The notes under the pieces are model-generated. The model worked only from the letters and a program-made list of their open reading frames with translations. It was not told the origin of the DNA and made no database searches. A stretch of 23,105 nucleotides of DNA from an uncultured Mollicutes bacterium (GTDB taxonomy: Bacteria; Bacillota_I; Bacilli_A; RFN20; CAG-288): assembly GCA_900549915.1 (NCBI GenBank), contig URQF01000012.1, positions 1-23,105 of the forward strand, given 5' to 3'. Shown here one piece after another: positions 7,762 to 14,902 of this stretch. The position numbers and the translations under genes were made by a program. Each line of letters opens with the position of its first letter. Position 1 is the stretch's first letter.

Positions 7762-9169
7762 ATTCGTGATCTGCTTTCGCTAAGAAGTCTTTGAGAACTT
7801 CAATTCTCTTCTGAGTGATATTGATATCCGGGGATTCTGCCCTGATACGGCATAAGGGCTCAGTACCAGAGAAACGAATCAATGCCCATCCGCCATCATC
7901 AAACAGATATTTGAAGTTGTTATTCAAACAGATTTTCTCTTTTGGTGAAGATTTAAATCCTGGCATCCTATTCTGTCCAGCAGCAAAAACATTCTCACGA
8001 TAACGGAAGGTATAGCTATCTTCGATCCTGACGGAATGGAAGTCAGCAAAGTCACGGACTTCTTTGACAATTTCACTGACCGGCTTATCCCTTGCTTTGA
8101 CCATCTCTAAGAAGAGGGCTGAAGCAAAGGAGGAATCTTTTCCGAAGATATATCCGCGAATGGTTAAACCACCAGAGGATTCGCCTCCGATTAAGGCATC
8201 GTGCTCCTTAATACCAGCGGAGATATTCTTGAATCCAACATCAACCCTGTGGCAGTGGAATCCAAGTTTTTCGCTGACTGCGTCAAGAAGATTACTCGTT
8301 GCAATGTTCTTGATACAATCACCTTTCCTACCTAAGAATTTAACAAGATAGTAGTAAATGCAAGCCCTGACGTCATTGGCATCAACATAGTTTCCCTTTT
8401 CATCGAGAATAGCAATACGATCGCAATCAGAATCCGTGCCGATAGCTAAATCATAGTGATTCTCAAGAATGAGTTTCTTATCTTCGATGAGATTTTCCTC
8501 AATTGGGTTCGGAAGACGATGCCCAAAGAAAGCATCATGCTCGGAATGAATCCTATCAGCATCAATATTTAAGTCATTCGCGATGCTCCTAAGAGTCAGA
8601 GCACCAGTACCATAGATTGGATCAAAGAGAACATGAAGACGATGGGAAGGTTCTTTTGTCGGATGGAGGAAGTTACGGATGTTCTCTAAGAAAGGAGTCA
8701 AGATATCTTTTTTAACAATCTTTCCTTCCTTCAAGGCATCTTCATAGTTCCTTGTTTTGTATTCCTTAAGAGCCTGGACTTTGTTTTCAACTTTGTCCGT
8801 CAAGGAAACCTCTGCATCCATGCCTTGGCCTTGGAATAACTTCACACCATTGAAATAATAGGGATTGTGGCTAGCCGTAATCCTGATGCCAAAGTCATTA
8901 TCCATAGCTTTACTGACAGCCCTGACAGCTGGAGTCGGAGTCGGTCCACTGGCTAAGATAACCGGAATATTATTTGCAGCTAAAGTATTCGCCCTGTAAA
9001 TAGCAAAGGCATCCGAACCAAAACGGAAATCATAGCCGATAACAACAGGTTTCTTTGAGTTGTCTTCATGAATAACATCACTGATTGCCTGTGCAATCCT
9101 TTTCACGTTTTCTTTTGTGAAATCATCACCAATAACACCACGGAAACCACCTGTACCAAAATGAATCAT
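7760..9169 (-). CDS. Phosphohexomutase (phosphoglucomutase/phosphomannomutase family)
   Basis: This is a second alpha-D-phosphohexomutase of 469 residues, unlike pgcA in length and subgroup. The ATG at 9169 follows GGAGG by five bases; the in-frame TTG at 9181 overlaps that SD region. Motifs: TASHNP (Ser100), metal-binding TDSDCDR (Asp246, 248, 250), sugar-binding GGESSGG (328-334) and phosphate-binding RFSGTEP (432-438). AGG at 8882-8884 gives GIMITASHNP, the usual wording. It could act on glucose, mannose or glucosamine phosphates; GGESSGG does not settle which. Given nagA-nagB nearby, a glucosamine- or mannose-phosphate role is possible. It is the second gene of an operon, 17 bp after the HAD gene, and is followed by a strong terminator. 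Confidence 0.92.
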   Translation of the reverse strand: MIHFGTGGFRGVIGDDFTKENVKRIAQAISDVIHEDNSKKPVVIGYDFRFGSDAFAIYRANTLAANNIPVILASGPTPTPAVRAVSKAMDNDFGIRITASHNPYYFNGVKLFQGQGMDAEVSLTDKVENKVQALKEYKTRNYEDALKEGKIVKKDILTPFLENIRNFLHPTKEPSHRLHVLFDPIYGTGALTLRSIANDLNIDADRIHSEHDAFFGHRLPNPIEENLIEDKKLILENHYDLAIGTDSDCDRIAILDEKGNYVDANDVRACIYYYLVKFLGRKGDCIKNIATSNLLDAVSEKLGFHCHRVDVGFKNISAGIKEHDALIGGESSGGLTIRGYIFGKDSSFASALFLEMVKARDKPVSEIVKEVRDFADFHSVRIEDSYTFRYRENVFAAGQNRMPGFKSSPKEKICLNNNFKYLFDDGGWALIRFSGTEPLCRIRAESPDINITQKRIEVLKDFLAKADHE

Positions 9170-9186
9170 AGGAACCTCCAATTTCC

Positions 9187-9918
9187 TTACAAACGAATCA
9201 AATCACGATAAGAATGGATACGTATATATTTTACATCTCTGTATTCGTCTTTTTCAGCTAATAGCTCCTGAGAAGGGCGATGAGAGAGAAAAATCGATTT
9301 TGAAAATCCAAACCGGAAAGAACCGACGACATCATCCAGGAAAGAATCACCAATAAAGATGCTGTCTTCTTTTTTCATTCCCGCCTGCTTTAAGGCAGCC
9401 TTGTAAATCAAAGGGTAAGGCTTTCTAAGAGCATAGTCATTGGAGAAGAAAAAGGTTTCAAATCCATTATCAGGAATCTTCTGTTGGATAATCTTTTCGG
9501 TTTCTTCTCCATCAAATACAGTATTGCTGATAACACCATGATAAATATGACGTCTATTAAGTTCATGGAGAAAGTCTTCAATTCCATCAATTGGTTCACC
9601 AGCAATATCATCAATGATTTTTGAAGATACAACTTCTACTTTAGAATCAAGTCTTACATCGTACATCAAACAAAAAAGATTAACAAACGCATCAATTCTA
9701 ACATCATTGTGCGTTGTTCTTTGGTAGTCATCCCAGAACTGTGAAGCCTTCTCGTATGCCCTCTCCCAAGGAACCTCTTCCTTGTTCACGCAATGATCGT
9801 AAATCTGTTTCAGGTATACTCTTCTGTCTTCTTTTTCGTGAAGAAGTGTTCCCCAACAATCAAAGAACACTGCTTTCACATCATCTAGTACTGGGTAAGA
9901 ATTAGCTTTTCGGTCCAT
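9187..9918 (-). CDS. HAD-superfamily hydrolase (probable small-molecule phosphatase)
   Basis: A 243-residue HAD subfamily I protein, probably a cytoplasmic phosphatase. Motif I is FFDCWGTLL (nucleophile Asp20; the usual second acid is Trp22, a variant seen in haloacid-dehalogenase-like members). Motif II is ISNT (Ser131), motif III Lys is in RKPYP (Lys167), and motif IV is GDSFLDD (Asp191, with Asp195/196). The alpha-helical cap lies between motifs I and II. Trp22 occupies the place of the acid that normally protonates the leaving group in phosphatases, so activity or substrate may differ. The ATG at 9918 follows GGAGG by eight bases. It is the first gene of the operon with the phosphohexomutase, so a sugar-phosphate substrate is a fair inference. 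Confidence 0.85.
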   Translation of the reverse strand: MDRKANSYPVLDDVKAVFFDCWGTLLHEKEDRRVYLKQIYDHCVNKEEVPWERAYEKASQFWDDYQRTTHNDVRIDAFVNLFCLMYDVRLDSKVEVVSSKIIDDIAGEPIDGIEDFLHELNRRHIYHGVISNTVFDGEETEKIIQQKIPDNGFETFFFSNDYALRKPYPLIYKAALKQAGMKKEDSIFIGDSFLDDVVGSFRFGFSKSIFLSHRPSQELLAEKDEYRDVKYIRIHSYRDLIRL

Positions 9919-10048
9919 GTTTAATTCCTCCCGATTACCATTTTACCCTTATTGGATTCCGTTTTGGTGCTTTCAAAAGAGATTGTGCGTTTTATTGTTC
10001 ATTAATCAAAATTCGTTTCTGTTATCACATGTCTTATTCCTTTGCTAT

Positions 10049-10062
10049 TAGCATGCTAGAAT
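10049..10062 (+). promoter_or_regulatory. Putative nagA promoter -10 with overlapping palindrome
   Basis: TAGAAT (10057-10062) is a plausible -10 box 24 bp before the nagA ATG. The 10-bp palindrome TAGCATGCTA (10049-10058) overlaps its upstream end and could be an operator. The -35 region is poor. The site does not resemble the NagR dre motif I know from Bacillus. Confidence 0.3.
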
Positions 10063-10086
10063 AATCAAACAGGAGTAAAAAAGATA

Positions 10087-11247
10087 ATGAAAAAAATCAA
10101 TGGAATCCTGAATTCGGATATCTATGTCGAAGGAGTCGGAATCAAAAAAACAAATCTGTCTGTTTTAGGTGACACCATCCGTGCCATCGATGATCACAGG
10201 ATCATAGAAAACAAAGACGGATATCTCTCTCTTCCAGAAGGATATATCGTTCTTCCTGGCTTTATCGATGAACACATCCATGGTGCAAAAAACGCGGATG
10301 CTAGGGATGCTACAAAAGAGGCATTGAAGACGATTGCCGATGCAGAAGCAGAAGACGGCACCACCACTTTCAACTTCACAACGAGGACAAGGGACAATCA
10401 TCATATTGAAAATGCCCTTGTTGCAATCAACGACTATAGGAAGAGTCCAAGCGGTAAAAGCCGTGTCATGGGAATCCATTTAGAAGGTCCCTTCATTTCA
10501 AAAGAATTCTGTGGTGCACAGAACGCAGAAGATATTGTTCCTTTAAATGCTGAGCTCCTGAATCATTACTATGAGCTCTCAGGAAAACATATCAAGGAAG
10601 TCACTTTCTCCTATGATCCGAATCACAAGGAATTCCTTGAGTACAGGATTAAGAATCATATTGCTGCCTCTATCGGTCACACCAACAACACCTGTGCTCT
10701 TGCCTTAGAAGCCATCAAGAATGGTGTTTCTATCGGCACACATACCTTCAATGCAAGGACTGGAATCAAACATCGGGAAATGGGTACTGCCGGTGCCTTA
10801 AGGATCTCGGATTCTGTATCCTGTGAGCTGATCGCAGATTTCCACCATGTCTGTCCAGAATGTATCAAGAGGATGTATCGCTGCAAAGGCAAAGATAAAA
10901 TCACTCTGATTACGGATTCCAGGGAAGCCAAAGGCAGGCCAGATGGCACCTATCAGCTCGGTGGACAGAAAGTCTATGTCAAAGACGGAGCTGCAAGACT
11001 CATTGACGGGACTTTAGCAGGTTCTATTCTCCATCTGAATCAGGCAGTCCGAAATAGGAAGAATCTTCTTTCCTTATCCTTAGAAGATGCCGCTGATATG
11101 GCAAGCAAGAATCCAGCAAAGAACAGGGGACTCTATGATCAAATCGGATCCATCCGTTCTGGAAAGAAAGCAGATTTTGTCATTGTAGATAAAGATATTA
11201 ATGTCTGTGCCACTATTGTCGGCGGAGAAATCGTGTATCATAAATAG
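10087..11247 (+). CDS. nagA: N-acetylglucosamine-6-phosphate deacetylase
   Basis: It hydrolyses GlcNAc-6-P to glucosamine-6-P and acetate, the first step of cytoplasmic amino-sugar use. It is an amidohydrolase of 386 residues. Visible are HIH (63-65), the metal-ligand Glu133 in GIHLEGPFIS, His198 in SIGHT, His219 in THTFNA, the catalytic Asp277 in LITDS and the C-terminal DGTLAGS (308-313). In a standard translation three family methionines appear as Arg: FNA-AGG-TG at 10756, TDS-AGG-EAKG at 10921 and KG-AGG-PDG at 10936. With AGG as Met they read FNAMTG and TDSMEAKGMPDG. Conserved arginines use CGG (KHRE) and AGA (AARL). The loop ADFHHVCP differs from the commoner DGxH form. AGGAG lies 11 bases before the ATG. 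nagB follows after 20 bp. Confidence 0.94.
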   Translation: MKKINGILNSDIYVEGVGIKKTNLSVLGDTIRAIDDHRIIENKDGYLSLPEGYIVLPGFIDEHIHGAKNADARDATKEALKTIADAEAEDGTTTFNFTTRTRDNHHIENALVAINDYRKSPSGKSRVMGIHLEGPFISKEFCGAQNAEDIVPLNAELLNHYYELSGKHIKEVTFSYDPNHKEFLEYRIKNHIAASIGHTNNTCALALEAIKNGVSIGTHTFNARTGIKHREMGTAGALRISDSVSCELIADFHHVCPECIKRMYRCKGKDKITLITDSREAKGRPDGTYQLGGQKVYVKDGAARLIDGTLAGSILHLNQAVRNRKNLLSLSLEDAADMASKNPAKNRGLYDQIGSIRSGKKADFVIVDKDINVCATIVGGEIVYHK

Positions 11248-11267
11248 AAATAGAAAGGAAACACAAA

Positions 11268-11975
11268 ATGAAGTTAGTTATTATCAACGATCAGGAAGTC
11301 AGGGCAGAAACCATTGCAAAAGAAATTCTCTCCCTTGTCAAAGAGAAACAAAACGCTGTCTTAGGACTTGCTACTGGCTCCAGCCCGATCAAGACTTATC
11401 AGAAAGTCATCGAGTTAGCAAAAAAGGAAAACATTGATTTCTCCAATGTCACTTCTTTCAACCTTGATGAATACATCAACAATCCAGACTTCACTCAGTC
11501 TTATCGTTATTTCATGGATACCCATCTTTTTAACTTCATCAACATCAAAAAAGAAAATACGCACTTCCCGTCTTTAGAAGGATTAAAGACCTATGATGAA
11601 GAAATCAAAAAAGCTGGCGGAGTCGACCTTCAGCTTTTAGGTATCGGTGCGGATGGACACATTGGCTTCAACGAGCCGAATACTCCGTTTGATTCTCTCA
11701 CCCATATCGCAGACCTTACTGAAAAAACAATCCAGGATAATTCCCGTTTCTTTGCTTCCATCCAGGATGTTCCAACCCAGGCTGTTACCAGGGGCAGGCA
11801 GAGCATCAGGAACGCAAAGAAGATTATCCTTATCGCTACCGGAAAGAACAAAGCCTTAGCCATCGAAAAGACTTTTGGAAAAGTCGATGAAGCAACACCG
11901 GCATCCTTATTAAATCGTCATCCTGATGCAACAATCTACTGCGACGAAGAAGCAGCAAGTCTTTTAAAGAAATAA
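11268..11975 (+). CDS. nagB: Glucosamine-6-phosphate deaminase
   Basis: It converts glucosamine-6-P to fructose-6-P and ammonia, feeding glycolysis. The 235-residue length is that of the short Gram-positive NagB, without the C-terminal allosteric extension of the E. coli enzyme. Motifs: LATGSSP (34-40, phosphate binding), FNLDEY (65-69; Asp67 as general base) and GIGADGHIGFNEP (125-137, with His131). Three AGG codons lie in one conserved segment at 11790, 11796 and 11808. Read as Met they give TMGMQSIMNAKKIIL, the ordinary family wording; read as Arg they would put three charges into it. This is one of the clearest places to see the altered code. It is cotranscribed with nagA; SD AAAGGA. Confidence 0.95.
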   Translation: MKLVIINDQEVRAETIAKEILSLVKEKQNAVLGLATGSSPIKTYQKVIELAKKENIDFSNVTSFNLDEYINNPDFTQSYRYFMDTHLFNFINIKKENTHFPSLEGLKTYDEEIKKAGGVDLQLLGIGADGHIGFNEPNTPFDSLTHIADLTEKTIQDNSRFFASIQDVPTQAVTRGRQSIRNAKKIILIATGKNKALAIEKTFGKVDEATPASLLNRHPDATIYCDEEAASLLKK

Positions 11976-11990
11976 TCCTGAAGTTTCTAC

Positions 11991-12020
11991 TTTACAATTT
12001 TGCATAAAAAGCGATATGCT
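11991..12020 (+). promoter_or_regulatory. Putative promoter of the GGDEF gene
   Basis: TTTACA (11991-11996), an 18-bp spacer and TATGCT (12015-12020) give 5/6 and 4/6 matches. The -10 box ends nine bases before the ATG at 12030 and there is no SD, so a leaderless message is possible. Confidence 0.35.
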
Positions 12021-12029
12021 ATTTTTAGC

Positions 12030-13109
12030 ATGTCTTGGTTTTTATATTATTCAGCAATATCCTTGCTTTCCGTTCTCTCACTACTGATTTTATCCTATCT
12101 CGCTTATCATAATCCTACCTTAAGTTTTGCCCAGAAAAGTCCCTTTCTCCTGCTTTTTCTATCCATCTTTTTAGGTAGGACATTCGAGTGGATATCATCC
12201 AGCAGGATAACTTATAGCTGGGGTAATGCCACCGCTAGGAAAATCCTTCGACATATCGAGTACAGGTTTGCCCCTTTTGTTGCGCTATTCGCCGGAACCG
12301 TAAGGGACAAAAATCGTATTTCCATTGGCAATCTGATTTTGTGCCTTGGAAATATTATTTTCCAGTGTACGAGGATACCGAATGATTTGCTGATTTACTA
12401 TAATCAGGAAACACAGATCATAGAGCGAAGAAGCAGGTATTGGGTCTTCCAGACAATCGTCATTGTTTCCTTAGCACTGGCTGCTATTTCCTTATTCATT
12501 TCAAGGCATAAGCGGCAATATCGTTGCTGGCCGATTCTCATTGCAGCACAAGTTCTAATCGTTGTTTCTTTCATTATCCACAGGATATACCAAGGCCTGC
12601 ACATTGATTGGATGACATACACGCTTTCTTCCCTGTTCATTTATATGATGACATGTGATGTGAACTCAGAAACGGATGGATTGACTTCATTAAGGAATAG
12701 AAGAACTTTAGAAGACAGCCTTTCTCACATGGATAAAGATGGTCTTATCATCAGGTTGGATCTTGATAATTTCAAATCTGTCAACGACCGCTACGGCCAT
12801 AGGGTTGGCGATCAGGTGCTTGTTGAAATATCGGCAATCAGGCGTGACACATTCTCCCCTTTGGGTGATATCTTCCGTTATGGAGGAGATGAGTTTGTAA
12901 TCATCATCAAAAAGAACAAAGACCGCTTGCTAAAGGCGGAAAAAAGCTTCTATCAGAAATGGCAGGAGAAAATCAAGGAACATCCTTTCTATCCTACTTT
13001 TTCCATTGGAAAAGCACAGTTTACCCCCGGCTCAACGAATCCTAGGGATGTCTTAAAGCAGGCAGACGAAAACAGGTATCACTCCAAAGACATCATTCAC
13101 AGGAATTAG
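12030..13109 (+). CDS. Membrane diguanylate cyclase (GGDEF domain)
   Basis: The N-terminal ~210 residues hold about six or seven hydrophobic segments, and the C-terminal ~150 a GGDEF domain that makes cyclic di-GMP from two GTP. The active site looks intact: LDLDNFKSVND (Mg and GTP contacts), YGHRVGDQ and RYGGDEF. The RxxD inhibitory site expected before GGDEF is absent (SPLGDIFRYGG). AGG at 12693 gives LTSLMNRRTL, with the two following arginines as AGA. AGG at 13075 gives ADENMYHSK, matching the family's A-D-x-x-M-Y-x-x-K ending. I chose ATG 12030; an upstream TTG at 12000 adds ten residues and has no SD. No c-di-GMP receptor or phosphodiesterase gene is in the window. The stop overlaps the convergent gene's stop by four bases. 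Confidence 0.9.
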   Translation: MSWFLYYSAISLLSVLSLLILSYLAYHNPTLSFAQKSPFLLLFLSIFLGRTFEWISSSRITYSWGNATARKILRHIEYRFAPFVALFAGTVRDKNRISIGNLILCLGNIIFQCTRIPNDLLIYYNQETQIIERRSRYWVFQTIVIVSLALAAISLFISRHKRQYRCWPILIAAQVLIVVSFIIHRIYQGLHIDWMTYTLSSLFIYMMTCDVNSETDGLTSLRNRRTLEDSLSHMDKDGLIIRLDLDNFKSVNDRYGHRVGDQVLVEISAIRRDTFSPLGDIFRYGGDEFVIIIKKNKDRLLKAEKSFYQKWQEKIKEHPFYPTFSIGKAQFTPGSTNPRDVLKQADENRYHSKDIIHRN

Positions 13110-13825
13110 TCGTGCCGGCTATCGTCTTCAAATGTTTCACAGAACCGGGCTGCAAAAGATGCCGGTTCTTTTTGATAGAGATGCTCTAAAGAGCCAAACT
13201 CTGTCCTACGGAAAGAAGCAATTCCTTTTCTACGCTCTTCCGTATAAAGAACAGTAACAGACGAAGGCAAGGCAACAGAATGCCTAAGCATAGGCTCTGG
13301 TGATACCGAGAAGAGATGGGAAAGAAGAATGCATTCCACTCCAAAGTGACAGAATAAAGCAATCGTATCATGGTTACCTTGTTCAACATGGTAATGCTTT
13401 CCTTCTCTTCGATATCCATGCAGAGCAAGGACACCATCAAGTCCCTTAGACACCGTCTCGATTTCTTCCTTCAGACTGCCTTTGACTTCTTTGAGATTCT
13501 TATACCATTCATCTGCATCATATAGCGTTTTTTTATCTTCCCATTCTGTTGGAAGAAGGTCCCAGCAGACACCTGGACGGTATTCCCGTTCCACGGAGAC
13601 ATGATTGAACTCATGCAACCAGTCAACCGTCTTTCCTGTCTTTCCACTCGCTTCTAGATATGGTTTGGCAGTCAACTGAGCACGCCCCAAAGGAGAAATA
13701 TAAATATCATCGATTTTTTCTCTCCTAAGACGTTCTTTGAGTAACTGGGCTTCCTGTTTTCCTTTTTCTGTTAAACCATCGATTGCATAATCGGGCTCAG
13801 CATGGCGGATAATCCTAATACGCAT
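13106..13825 (-). CDS. Histidine phosphatase superfamily protein
   Basis: A 239-residue protein of the phosphoglycerate-mutase/acid phosphatase fold. The RHG motif is IRHAEP with the phospho-acceptor His8. Arg48 in SPLGRAQ, Glu72 in WLHEF (acid/base) and His160 in FCHFG complete the catalytic set. Such proteins dephosphorylate sugar phosphates, nucleotides or phosphoproteins; the specificity cannot be read here. The ATG at 13825 follows AGGAGG, and that SD overlaps the TAG stop of the upstream Nudix gene (TAGGAGG), so the two genes are probably translationally coupled. Its end overlaps that of the GGDEF gene, with no terminator between them. Confidence 0.88.
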   Translation of the reverse strand: MRIRIIRHAEPDYAIDGLTEKGKQEAQLLKERLRREKIDDIYISPLGRAQLTAKPYLEASGKTGKTVDWLHEFNHVSVEREYRPGVCWDLLPTEWEDKKTLYDADEWYKNLKEVKGSLKEEIETVSKGLDGVLALHGYRREGKHYHVEQGNHDTIALFCHFGVECILLSHLFSVSPEPMLRHSVALPSSVTVLYTEERRKGIASFRRTEFGSLEHLYQKEPASFAARFCETFEDDSRHD

Positions 13826-13838
13826 TCCCTCTTACCTC

Positions 13839-14255
13839 CTATTCACCCCTATAGGAACGACTTTCGCATATAGCAAAAATCTTATCTAGATCCTGAGAAC
13901 ATTGATGATGGAAAAGATCTTCTTTCTTAATCCAGAAGACTTTGCCTTCTTCTGAGCTATGCAGTTCTCCTTGAAAGTCTTTTGACTTATAGACAAAAGT
14001 GAAATATCGAATGTCATCTCTCCAAGGCCACTCCCTGATTCCACAAAATGTCACCTTACCAAGACAAAGTCCTGTTTCTTCCTTGATTTCTCTTCGGACA
14101 GAATCATCTAAGGGCTCTTTGTTCTCGACATGTCCACCCGGGAAGTTTAAACCCGGCCAGTCTTTCTTTGTCCGTTCCTGAACCAAGACATTTCCTTTTC
14201 CGTCCTCAATCCTGCAAATGTTGCAAAGGATACATCGAGTGATAACTTCTCTCAT
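13839..14255 (-). CDS. Nudix hydrolase (MutT/8-oxo-dGTPase-like)
   Basis: A 138-residue Nudix protein with a complete box from Gly41: GHVENKE, then REIKEETGL (55-63), fitting G-x5-E-x7-R-E-U-x-E-E-x-G-U. The N-terminal half has the family's NFPGG turn before the box. The family cleaves X-linked nucleoside diphosphates. Its size and proximity to rdgB and mfd fit a pool-cleaning nucleotide triphosphatase, but the substrate is not determined. The box arginine is coded AGA and the preceding residue is CGA, which supports both codons as Arg. It is first in a two-gene operon with the histidine phosphatase; SD AGAGGA lies six bases from the ATG. Confidence 0.88.
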   Translation of the reverse strand: MREVITRCILCNICRIEDGKGNVLVQERTKKDWPGLNFPGGHVENKEPLDDSVRREIKEETGLCLGKVTFCGIREWPWRDDIRYFTFVYKSKDFQGELHSSEEGKVFWIKKEDLFHHQCSQDLDKIFAICESRSYRGE

Positions 14256-14289
14256 CTTATTCCTCTTTTCTTCTATTTTCCCAAAAGAT

Positions 14290-14295
14290 TATAAT
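14290..14295 (+). promoter_or_regulatory. -10 box of the small lipoprotein gene
   Basis: A perfect TATAAT ends ten bases before the ATG at 14306. The -35 region is only T-rich. The sequence from the box to the start (TATAATGGATTCAGATATG) is almost the same as that before rdgB on the other strand. Confidence 0.4.
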
Positions 14296-14305
14296 GGATT
14301 CAGAT

Positions 14306-14902
14306 ATGAAAAAGAACCTCTTTCTCAGTCTGATATTGGCTAGGGGACTATCCTCCTGCACGAATCAAACGATGGCTGTTTGCTACCAATGCTACTATGG
14401 GTCAAGGCGTGTGTCCAACGCCAGGCCATCCTTTGAATCTATCCAAGAAAAGAAGCTCAACAGGAACCTGAAAGACACCGCCTTGGATTCCTACTATTTT
14501 TCAGTGAAAAGCTTCACAGATCAGCACGACTACCTTTCCTTCCAACAGAAGAGGAACTGGAAAGAACACACACCAGATAAAATCGACTTCAGTCCCAACA
14601 CAAGGGTTCTCTATTTCTTTGCGCAGATTCCAAGCGGATACCGAGCCTACAAGCGAAATAATATTCAGGCCTTAAATAGGAACGGAGAAAAAGTCCTCCT
14701 CACGGATAACTTCTTTTTCTATCGTTCAAGACCAGAGTTATCCATCTGCTACATCGATGTTGTAAAAGACAAGGAAACATCCGAAAATGTGTTTTCTTTC
14801 TACTATACGTTACCTATCCGCTATAAAGACCAAAGGAAGACTGAAAATATACGTGCTTTTCTCTCCGATCAGGAAAGAGAAGAACCCAAAGAAAGTATTT
14901 AA
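14306..14902 (+). CDS. Small putative lipoprotein, function unknown
   Basis: I do not recognise the family. Starting at ATG 14306 the product has 198 residues: MKK, a hydrophobic core and a lipobox LSSC. Under the standard code an Arg would interrupt the core (LILARGLSSC). The codon is AGG (14342-14344), so with AGG as Met the signal peptide is unbroken, and I take that as support for both calls. An upstream ATG at 14294 overlaps the TATAAT box and is less likely. After the lipobox come a Cys/Tyr-rich patch (VCYQCYYG) and a charged, aromatic-rich domain. It is the only + strand gene in this stretch and overlaps the mfd stop by four bases, so transcripts of the two would collide. Confidence 0.6.
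   Translation: MKKNLFLSLILARGLSSCTNQTMAVCYQCYYGSRRVSNARPSFESIQEKKLNRNLKDTALDSYYFSVKSFTDQHDYLSFQQKRNWKEHTPDKIDFSPNTRVLYFFAQIPSGYRAYKRNNIQALNRNGEKVLLTDNFFFYRSRPELSICYIDVVKDKETSENVFSFYYTLPIRYKDQRKTENIRAFLSDQEREEPKESI

Noticed and set aside
12000..12029. TTG 12000 as the start of the GGDEF gene
   Set aside because: No SD, and it lies between the likely -35 and -10 boxes. The ATG at 12030 is kept, though the difference is only ten residues.
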